From the NCBI GenBank assembly GCA_049509915.1, contig JBEKZL010000341.1:1-6712 (forward strand): a DNA stretch of 6,712 nt, written 5' to 3'. Numbering within the stretch: the stretch's first letter is position 1; every line of letters starts with the position of its first letter. The position numbers were made by a program, and so were the translations under genes. Positions 1 through 4,602 of this stretch are shown here, piece after piece. Source of the DNA: JBEKYD01 sp049509915 (GTDB taxonomy: Bacteria; Acidobacteriota; Terriglobia; Bryobacterales; Bryobacteraceae). The notes under the pieces are model-generated. The model made no database searches. It was not told the DNA's origin and saw only the letters and a program-made list of their open reading frames with translations.

Positions 1-192
1 CAGCGACACCTCTGGACACGAGAAGACTACCAAGACGAATATCGATGCGGCCAGCAATCGCAAAGCCAGCGACCGTTTTTTCCAGCTAACGATGGCGCCC
101 ACGGCAAGCAGCAGAGCCCCGTGGAATGGATCAAAGAAAAGAGCGAGGAATTTGCTGGCATAGTTGAACACGATGGAGCCGTAGGCAATCAT
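1..192 (-). CDS. YdcF/ElyC-like (DUF218) membrane protein, N-terminal part only
   Basis: This is the first 64 codons of a minus-strand gene that leaves the window at its left edge. The ATG is at 190-192 and the frame is open to position 1. The protein has a hydrophobic segment (about residues 13-36, containing FFDPFHGALLLAVGAIV), a short basic turn (WKKRS, 37-41), then a second hydrophobic segment ending in SCPEVS (residues 44-63). This two-helix pattern, with 'DP' in the first helix and 'SxPxVS' after the second, is typical of the N-terminus of DUF218 proteins such as ElyC and YdcF. In E. coli ElyC affects the use of the lipid carrier for envelope polysaccharides, which would suit the glycan genes elsewhere in the window. 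The catalytic-like DUF218 domain itself lies outside, so the family call rests on the N-terminus alone. An alternative is another short two-helix membrane protein. The start has only a weak GG nearby; see the hairpin at 198-218. Confidence 0.6.
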   Translation of the reverse strand, partial: MIAYGSIVFNYASKFLALFFDPFHGALLLAVGAIVSWKKRSLALRLLAASIFVLVVFSCPEVSL

Positions 193-197
193 AATCC

Positions 198-218
198 GTG
201 GCGCAGGTCGTGCGCCAC
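198..218 (-). promoter_or_regulatory. Perfect hairpin between an SD-like site and the DUF218 start codon
   Basis: Arms GTGGCGCA (198-205) and TGCGCCAC (211-218) pair perfectly over 8 bp with a 5-nt loop. On the minus strand the order is GGAAAG (225-220), one T, the hairpin, GGATT, then ATG (192-190). With the stem formed, the SD-like GGAAAG sits about 6 nt of unpaired RNA from the ATG, a usable spacing. Without it the gap is 27 nt. The hairpin is seen directly; the role in translation (or as an operator) is inferred. Confidence 0.4.
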
Positions 219-366
219 ACTTTCCAATTGCTGCCCGGTGGAGAGAGCAGTGAACCACTCGTCTCCAACGCTCCTGGTTCGCGCAGTAGGTGGAGCCCGA
301 AGAGGAAGGAGTGCGACAACCGGCCCTGCTCATTCCGGTGAAGATGCGGTGTAATGGGGCCCGTGT

Positions 367-379
367 AATGAGCGTCATT
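367..379 (+). promoter_or_regulatory. Candidate HigA operator (inverted repeat)
   Basis: AATGA (367-371), three bases, then TCATT (375-379) form a perfect 5-bp inverted repeat covering the position expected for the -35 box of the higBA promoter. HigA proteins autorepress their own promoter by binding palindromes, alone or with HigB. The left arm lies inside the second copy of a GTGTAATG direct repeat (349-356, 363-370). That this palindrome is the actual operator is inference from its position. Confidence 0.35.
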
Positions 380-391
380 TAACTGGTGTCG

Positions 392-400
392 TGATATACT
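392..400 (+). promoter_or_regulatory. Extended -10 promoter of higBA, probably giving a leaderless mRNA
   Basis: TGATATACT (392-400) fits the extended -10 consensus TGnTATAAT with one mismatch. No good -35 is visible, which is common for extended -10 promoters. Initiation about 7 nt past the box would fall at or next to the GTG of higB (407), and no Shine-Dalgarno precedes that codon, so a leaderless transcript is likely. Confidence 0.5.
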
Positions 401-406
401 TTCGGT

Positions 407-676
407 GTGATCCGCTCCTCCCGCTGCGGGGACACCGAGGAATTGTTCCAGCGCCAGCGCAACCGGAAGTTCGGCAATATCGCGCGTCGAAAACTGCGTC
501 TGCTCGACGACGCAGAAACCCTGGCAGACGTTGCGGCCGTTCCGGGAAACCGGTTCGAAGCTCTGAGCGGCGGCAGAGAGGGGCTGCACAGCATCCGAAT
601 CAACGATCAGTGGCGAATCTGCTTCGTCTGGAGAAAGGGCGCTGCGGAGAATGTCGAGATTGTTGATTACCATTAG
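407..676 (+). CDS. higB: HigB-type toxin (RelE/ParE superfamily mRNA interferase)
   Basis: The gene encodes 89 residues, close to the usual 90-93 for the 'plasmid maintenance system killer' HigB family. Members are ribosome-dependent endoribonucleases that cut mRNA in the A site and are held inactive by HigA. Family marks are the N-terminal xxTExLFxR segment (residues 10-16), ARRKLRLLDDA (26-36), PGNRFEALSGGREG (46-59), the core SIRINDQWRICF (62-73) with basic residues Arg64 and Arg70 in the region that carries the active site, and the C-terminal VEIVDYH (83-89). The GTG start at 407 is chosen because homology begins there and the promoter -10 box ends at 400. There is no ribosome-binding site, in line with leaderless translation. 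The gene ends 15 nt before higA, in the usual toxin-first HigBA order. Confidence 0.92.
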   Translation: MIRSSRCGDTEELFQRQRNRKFGNIARRKLRLLDDAETLADVAAVPGNRFEALSGGREGLHSIRINDQWRICFVWRKGAAENVEIVDYH

Positions 677-691
677 CGAGGTGATTAGCGC

Positions 692-997
692 ATGGCAAAC
701 AAAGATCGGCTTCCACCCATTCATCCCGGCGAAATTCTCCGCGAAGAGTTCCTAGGCCCTCTTGGCATGTCTTCCCATGAACTGGCGATGGCACTTCGCG
801 TACCGGCGACGCGGGTCAACGACATTGTCAATGAAAAGCGCGGCATCACGGCACATACCGCCCTGCGACTCGCCCGCTACTTCGGCACGACGTCCAGATT
901 CTGGATGAACCTGCAGGCTTCCTGGGAGTTGGAGGTGGCAGAGGATCAGTCGGGCAAAGCGGTGGAGCGCGAGGTGCTGCCCAGAACGGCCGCGTGA
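692..997 (+). CDS. higA: HigA-type antitoxin, XRE-family helix-turn-helix
   Basis: This 101-residue protein is the partner of the upstream HigB toxin. It neutralises HigB and represses the shared promoter. Residues 10-20 (IHPGEILREEF) are the signature opening of the HigA/VapI family. The helix-turn-helix covers roughly residues 25-65, with ELAMALRVPATRVNDIVNEKRGIT (30-53) carrying the two DNA-binding helices and TALRLARYFGTTSRFWMNLQASWELE (56-81) the conserved dimerisation part. The ATG at 692 has a good Shine-Dalgarno, GAGGTG (678-683), at 8 nt spacing, unlike higB. The start is therefore well supported and gives the antitoxin independent, stronger translation. The last 10-15 residues are variable in the family. 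Length and order are normal, and there is no sign of decay. Confidence 0.93.
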   Translation: MANKDRLPPIHPGEILREEFLGPLGMSSHELAMALRVPATRVNDIVNEKRGITAHTALRLARYFGTTSRFWMNLQASWELEVAEDQSGKAVEREVLPRTAA

Positions 998-1390
998 GGA
1001 CCCTGGAGTCCCGGAATCCGGACACGCGGGGCCGGGCGGATCACACCATGGAAGGAATCAGGTCGTCTGTGGGATCAGCCCGCAGTGAGGGAATTGCGCT
1101 TGGTTGGGTTGCGAAGGAAAGGCTATCGGGACTGATCATTGCGGCGGCCGCTGGCGGGTCTCCAACATCAGGAGCCGTTCTTCGATTGCGGCGAGGCGCT
1201 GGGTAGTGGAGGCGTCGGCGGTTTCGAGGCGCAGGATGAGCCAACTTCGGCGTGAGATGGCTAAAGCGGCCTGAGGCCGTGGGCGAAAGCGTGGCTGGAT
1301 ACCGGAGATCATGCGCACTCCAGTCACGCACGCCCCGCCCGGTACCGGAATTGTCCTTCTGTAACGCACGCAGGGAATAAGACCTGCCCT
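998..1390. other. About 390-bp stretch between the two TA operons without a convincing gene
   Basis: No frame shows a recognised family together with a ribosome-binding site. The best candidate is on the minus strand, 1369-1136 (GTG start, 77 codons). Its second half reads RRSWLILRLETADASTTQRLAAIEERLLMLE, split here as RRSWLILRLETADAS then TTQRLAAIEERLLMLE, with regular leucine spacing suggesting a short coiled coil. It could be a relic or a small unknown gene. A small GGCCTGAGGCC palindrome lies near 1268-1278. I see no tRNA, terminator or insertion-sequence ends. Confidence 0.4.
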
Positions 1391-1393
1391 TGC

Positions 1394-1407
1394 AACACAG
1401 GCGTGTT
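1394..1407 (+). promoter_or_regulatory. Candidate operator of the mazEF-like operon (inverted repeat)
   Basis: AACAC (1394-1398), four bases, GTGTT (1403-1407) form a perfect 5-bp inverted repeat that runs into the -10 box at 1407. Ribbon-helix-helix antitoxins bind short palindromes overlapping their own promoters, so this is the natural autorepression site. The palindrome is seen; the function is inferred. Confidence 0.35.
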
Positions 1408-1412
1408 ATACT
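1404..1412 (+). promoter_or_regulatory. Extended -10 promoter of the mazEF-like operon, probably leaderless
   Basis: TGTTATACT (1404-1412) is an extended -10 element with the same hexamer, TATACT, as the higBA promoter. The ATG of the antitoxin (1418) lies only 5 nt past the hexamer, so transcription would begin at or beside the start codon. No Shine-Dalgarno could fit. Confidence 0.5.
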
Positions 1413-1417
1413 AAAGC

Positions 1418-1657
1418 ATGCCGTCTGTAACATCCAGTTTTCGAATGAGCGACAAGCTGCAGCGAGAGTTATCGGAGGCAGCGGCGCGCACCGGAAAGGT
1501 TAAGAACGCCATTATCGTTGAGGCGCTAATGAAGTACCTAAATGCGATGGAACGAGAGTCCCTCGCCGAGGAGGCGCGACGCCAATCTGAGCTTGTCTCC
1601 CGGAACGAGCGCGAAGCCAACTGGTACGGACTGGCGGACACATCAGGATGGAGATAA
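1418..1657 (+). CDS. Ribbon-helix-helix antitoxin of a MazF/PemK-type module
   Basis: The protein has 79 residues. Residues 3-41 (from SVTSSFRM through ALMKYL) show the CopG/Arc-type pattern: a short beta strand, a first helix (SDKLQRELSEAAARTG), a turn, and a second helix beginning KNAIIVEALMKYL. This is the DNA-binding dimer fold. The charged, helical second half (NAMERESLAEEARRQSELVSRNEREANW, about residues 42-69) and the Trp-containing tail (NWYGLADTSGW) are the part expected to wrap the MazF dimer and block its active site. The ATG at 1418 is 5 nt from the -10 box, with no ribosome site. The stop at 1655-1657 overlaps the toxin start by 10 nt, so the two genes are translationally coupled. 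The family is CopG-like rather than classical AbrB-type MazE, so no symbol is assigned. Confidence 0.85.
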   Translation: MPSVTSSFRMSDKLQRELSEAAARTGKVKNAIIVEALMKYLNAMERESLAEEARRQSELVSRNEREANWYGLADTSGWR

Positions 1658-1980
1658 AGCGCGGCGATGTCGTCATTTGTGCGGCACCTGGAGACTACGG
1701 CAAGCCGAGGCCGGCGGTGGTGGTGCAATCGGACCTGTTCAACGGCACTCACTCAAGCGTGGCCGTTTGCCTGATTACGAGCCATCTCGAGGACGCCCCA
1801 CTCTTTCGTATTCCTGTACCTGCTGGGAGAACGACCGGTCTCAAACTGGAGTCGCAGGTAATGGTTGACAAGGTCATCGCGATCCCAAGGAGCAAGATCA
1901 CGAGGCGCGCCGGAGTCCTTGCTGCGGCCCTGCTCAAAGAGGTGGACAGTGCTCTAAAATTGTGGCTGGAGCTGGGCTGA
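1648..1980 (+). CDS. mazF: MazF/PemK-family toxin (mRNA interferase)
   Basis: The 110-residue length is normal for the family. MazF toxins are ribosome-independent, sequence-specific endoribonucleases inactivated by the antitoxin made just upstream. Seen motifs: the N-terminal KRGDVVIC (4-11), the loop GKPRPAVVVQ (18-27) with the conserved Arg21 used in RNA cleavage, the CLITSH strand (41-46) carrying the usual Ser/Thr at the active site, and VMVDKVIAIPRSKI (71-84), equivalent to the family's QIRTVDKxRL. The remaining helix (LLKEVDSALKLWLEL) fits the C-terminal end of the fold. The ATG at 1648 lies inside the antitoxin's last codons (10-nt overlap) and has no clear Shine-Dalgarno, so expression should depend on coupling. 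The 3' part (1749-1980) is antisense to the tail of the HPr-kinase-like frame on the other strand. Confidence 0.92.
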   Translation: MEIKRGDVVICAAPGDYGKPRPAVVVQSDLFNGTHSSVAVCLITSHLEDAPLFRIPVPAGRTTGLKLESQVMVDKVIAIPRSKITRRAGVLAAALLKEVDSALKLWLELG

Positions 1981-2846
1981 ACGCTGGGGTAAACAAGCCT
2001 GAATGTCAGCCCTGCTGAAGCCAAACCCGCCAGCGTGGCGAAAATAGCCCTCATCGGCCCCGCCAGCCTGTCGGTCAGGATGAAACACGACCCAAGAAGC
2101 TTGCCAACGGCGGCTGCGCCCGTAAGTGGCTCCACCCGCGTGTCCTCATCTGGAGAAGGATCCAGCACGTACAGCCCCCTCAAGCGGGCCGGGCGAGGGG
2201 AAAACGGCAGACTCTCCCGATCACTCACCCTTTTCTTCTGAGTAAACTGTGCCACACCACTCATACTGGTGTCACCCGAGAACAACGCCTGCATCGAGGG
2301 AGGCCACAGCCGCACACCAGGATACGCCGGCACGCCCAGATACCCGGTGGTGTCTCCCCGCACTAACAGACAGTCGTCGGAGGCTAGTGGAAAACCTTCG
2401 CGGGCAAAACTCGCCGCCAGCGTGGATTTTCCGTAGCCGGAAGGGCCAAGAAAGGCCACGATTCCTTGCGGAAAATGTATCGCGGAACAGTGCAAGACAC
2501 TTAGGCCACGCCCCGATAGCACCATTGGGATCGCCTGATCCAGAATCAGATGATCAAGCGTATCGTCCGAACAATTCGGAGCCGCATCATAGAGGATCTC
2601 TCGGAACCCCGGGCAGGCAAGGAAGCTGACGTAGCCGGGATACTCGATCACGTGCCACCCGCCAGGTGCACACCCGAATCTTCCCCAAGAAGTGTCTCGA
2701 TTATAATATTCGACCTTGTCGGGCCAGGATTCCTGCCGTTTCCGTTTTCGCACCAGCAGGTCCGGGATAGAATCGCTCCGGCACTCCGGCAAGTGCAAGT
2801 GGGCATCGGAAGCTATCGTGTGTTGAAGTGTTTCGTAGAACTTCAT
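1749..2846 (-). CDS. HPr-kinase/phosphorylase-like P-loop kinase with a foreign C-terminal tail
   Basis: The frame encodes 365 residues from the ATG at 2844-2846; an in-frame TTG at 2861 is an alternative, and neither has a clear Shine-Dalgarno. Walker A is GPSGYGKST (134-142), preceded by LHCSAIHFPQGIVAFL (118-133). A Walker-B-like LASDDCLLV (154-162) has the Asp pair expected for this family, followed by AYPGVRLWP (174-182), RLRGLYVLDP (221-230) and FRLVYP (282-287). The family includes serine/threonine kinases that, beside a PqqD-like protein, act on peptides in some lasso-peptide clusters. Here the pqqD-like gene lies 30 nt upstream in the same operon. Family resemblance stops at about residue 287. 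The mazF stop on the other strand is antisense to residue 289, and the remaining 76 residues are simply antisense mazF. The kinase seems to have lost its natural end. Its substrate is unknown. Confidence 0.8.
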   Translation of the reverse strand: MKFYETLQHTIASDAHLHLPECRSDSIPDLLVRKRKRQESWPDKVEYYNRDTSWGRFGCAPGGWHVIEYPGYVSFLACPGFREILYDAAPNCSDDTLDHLILDQAIPMVLSGRGLSVLHCSAIHFPQGIVAFLGPSGYGKSTLAASFAREGFPLASDDCLLVRGDTTGYLGVPAYPGVRLWPPSMQALFSGDTSMSGVAQFTQKKRVSDRESLPFSPRPARLRGLYVLDPSPDEDTRVEPLTGAAAVGKLLGSCFILTDRLAGPMRAIFATLAGLASAGLTFRLVYPSVQPSSSHNFRALSTSLSRAAARTPARLVILLLGIAMTLSTITCDSSLRPVVLPAGTGIRKSGASSRWLVIRQTATLE

Positions 2847-2876
2847 CTCAAGGTTACGCAAGGATAGATACGTTCG

Positions 2877-3170
2877 TTAGCCGGTCACTTCGATCAGCCC
2901 TTTGGCGCTGAGCTTTTCCAGGAGCTCCAGGAGATCGCTTTGGCAGCGTTCCGCATCAACGTCATACCGTTGTCGCATGGCCTCGCGAATGGATTCAATG
3001 GTGCAAGGCTGCTCCATCAGTTTCCAAACAGTGGCGCCGACGGGGTCGAGTCCATAATATTTGCCTGTTTTCAGGTTGAGAATCGCGGCTTCGCCATTTA
3101 GGTCGCACGACACCTGATCCCGGGAAAGCCGGACGGTTGAGTTTATGGTCATAGCAGTTGAAACCGTCAT
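2877..3170 (-). CDS. PqqD-family RiPP recognition element (peptide-binding chaperone)
   Basis: The 97 residues match the usual length of stand-alone PqqD-like proteins. The middle reads SCDLNGEAAILNLKTGKYYG (21-40), then LDPVGATVWKLM (41-52), a helical CTIESIREAMRQRYDVD (56-72), and a last helix with strand (LLELLEKLSAKGLIEV, 80-95). This is the three-strand plus winged-helix fold of PF05402. In PQQ, lasso and other RiPP pathways such proteins bind a leader peptide and deliver it to a modifying enzyme. The ATG at 3168-3170 overlaps the stop of the upstream sugar-phosphate transferase by ATGA, giving translational coupling, and the HPr-kinase-like gene follows after 30 nt. The pair suggests peptide recognition followed by phosphorylation, but no precursor peptide gene is visible here. 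Homologues also occur in exopolysaccharide/exosortase loci, where their role is unclear. Confidence 0.88.
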   Translation of the reverse strand: MTVSTAMTINSTVRLSRDQVSCDLNGEAAILNLKTGKYYGLDPVGATVWKLMEQPCTIESIREAMRQRYDVDAERCQSDLLELLEKLSAKGLIEVTG

Positions 3171-4582
3171 CCTGCCGCCACCATCGCATGCTCGTGCGGG
3201 AAGGCGGCTAATTTAGTTTCCATTGTCCGCCGGACTGTGTCCGCGTATGGTGCAACCACGCTGTGCTCGGCCGGCGTGTCGAACTCGCGGGTAAGTTCCA
3301 CGAAATCGGTGGAAGAGAGCGGGATGCGGATCAGCCAGGAGCGCTCGGGGCAACCGCCGTTGCGATAGCGGTAGACACGGCCGGCCAGGGACATGTCCAC
3401 CGTTTGGAAGCCGAAGTCCTTTGCACTGTTCTGAATGACCGTCCAGCAATCGTCCGGAGTTGCAGCGTCGGAGAGGCGGTTCTGCAAGACCTGGAGCGCG
3501 ACATTCGTATTCAGGTGGCGGCGGAAGGCGCCTTCCACGAACATGCGTCCGGCGACGCCGAATTCGACATATCCGAGATGCTGGATGCCGATCCACGCCG
3601 CAACGCAGAACAGGAGGATGACGAGTCCTTCGAATCTGCCGTTCATCATGAGCAACGCCAGGCCCGCAAACAGGCCACAGCTTCCGTAGATGATCAGCGC
3701 TACCCTGCGAGGCGTGAGGCCTTGATCGAGTAGCCGGTGGTGGATATGGCCGTGGTCGGCGGTGAAAATCGGTTTGCGGCGAAGGAATCGCCGAATGATA
3801 GCGAGCGCCGTGTCGAGCAGAGGAATCGCGAGCGCGAGAAGCGGAGCAGTCATGCCGAGGATCGTGGCCGATTTCTGGCTCCAGATAATCGAGCAGCAGC
3901 CGAGCATGAAGCCGACCACGAGACTGCCGGAATCGCCGAGGAAAATCGTCGCGGGATTGAAGTTGTAACGGAGGAAGCCGATCAGGCAGCCGAGCAACGG
4001 CGCCACGGCCAGCGCCAAGTCCATGTTGCGCTGCAGAAGCGCGGCGAGGAGCGTGGTGGCCGTGGCGAAGACGCCGACGCCGGCCGCGAGACCGTCTACG
4101 CCATCGATGAGGTTGATGGCGTTGGTGCAAAGAACCAGCCAGAAAATAGTGGCTGGCAGGGTGACCCAATTTGGAAGAGCGATGCCGCCGAAGCCCTGAA
4201 CGTGGATCCCCGCCGAGAAGACGATGGCCGCCGCGAGAGCCTGGCCCAGGAACTTCTGCCAGGGTCTAAGGTTGCGAAGATCGTCCCAAAGTCCGAGCGC
4301 GAAGACGAATAGCAGGGCTGGAGCGATTCGCGCTGCAAGAGGCAAGCCGCCTTGGACGAGGTGGGCGGCCTTCAGTGGCAAGAACAACAGCAATGCGAAA
4401 GACAGCAGGTAGGAGACGGCAATCGCGACGCCACCGACCCGAGGAATCGGGGCTGAGTGTAGTTTGCGAGCATGGTCCGGCTTGTCGACCAGTCCCCAGT
4501 GAAGCGCGAGGTCACGAGTGAGTGGGGTTAGTACAAGAGCAAATGCGAATGATGCGAAAGCGAGAAACGTCAGTGAGTACAT
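3167..4582 (-). CDS. WecA/MraY-family polyprenyl-phosphate sugar-1-phosphate transferase with C-terminal extension
   Basis: This 471-residue integral membrane enzyme should transfer a HexNAc-1-phosphate from a UDP-sugar to undecaprenyl phosphate, the first committed step of a surface glycan. About ten hydrophobic helices span residues 1-337. Family landmarks are DKPDHARKLHSAPIPRVGG (33-51), the Asp pair in GLWDDLRNL (97-105), NAINLIDGVDGLAAG (154-168), FNPATIFLGDSGSL (208-221), DTALAIIRRFLRRKP (257-271) and the His-rich DHGHIHHR (276-283). The DHGHIHHR motif points to the WecA/WbpL/TagO side rather than true MraY. Residues about 340-471 form a soluble extension absent from E. coli WecA. The start is firm: GGAGG (4589-4593) lies 6 nt before the ATG. 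The gene follows the glycosyltransferase by 20 nt and overlaps pqqD by 4 nt. The exact sugar cannot be told from sequence. Confidence 0.92.
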   Translation of the reverse strand: MYSLTFLAFASFAFALVLTPLTRDLALHWGLVDKPDHARKLHSAPIPRVGGVAIAVSYLLSFALLLFLPLKAAHLVQGGLPLAARIAPALLFVFALGLWDDLRNLRPWQKFLGQALAAAIVFSAGIHVQGFGGIALPNWVTLPATIFWLVLCTNAINLIDGVDGLAAGVGVFATATTLLAALLQRNMDLALAVAPLLGCLIGFLRYNFNPATIFLGDSGSLVVGFMLGCCSIIWSQKSATILGMTAPLLALAIPLLDTALAIIRRFLRRKPIFTADHGHIHHRLLDQGLTPRRVALIIYGSCGLFAGLALLMMNGRFEGLVILLFCVAAWIGIQHLGYVEFGVAGRMFVEGAFRRHLNTNVALQVLQNRLSDAATPDDCWTVIQNSAKDFGFQTVDMSLAGRVYRYRNGGCPERSWLIRIPLSSTDFVELTREFDTPAEHSVVAPYADTVRRTMETKLAAFPHEHAMVAAG

Positions 4583-4602
4583 AACGATCCTCCGATTGCG
4601 GG

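Larger units (their letters stand above)
193..394. other. Divergent intergenic region between the DUF218 gene and higB
   Basis: No convincing gene is present. Besides the 198-218 hairpin it holds a direct repeat GTGTAATG (349-356 and 363-370, 14 bp apart) and the inverted repeat AATGA-gcg-TCATT (367-379) just upstream of the higBA -10 box. The open frames here on either strand match no family I recognise and have no credible ribosome site. Confidence 0.5.

Noticed and set aside
131..724. Long minus-strand open frame of 197 codons opposite higB and the intergenic region
   Set aside because: It is antisense to the well-supported higB gene, matches no family I know, and conflicts with the DUF218 start region, which is in another frame.
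998..1390. tRNA, small RNA or terminator in the gap between TA operons
   Set aside because: No cloverleaf-like pairing and no stem followed by a T-run. Only a short GGCCTGAGGCC palindrome is seen.
1749..1980. The kinase C-terminal tail as a genuine extra domain
   Set aside because: Its whole length is the complement of the mazF coding sequence, so its composition is explained by antisense reading.
1749..3170. A complete lasso-peptide biosynthetic cluster
   Set aside because: Only the PqqD-like and kinase-like genes are present. No precursor, B2 transglutaminase-like protease or asparagine-synthetase-like cyclase is visible, so this label would overreach.
3213..4312. Long open frames in other phases across the WecA-like gene, on both strands
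   Set aside because: Their compositions are typical of GC-rich shadow frames. The 3167-4582 minus frame carries all the family motifs and a strong Shine-Dalgarno.
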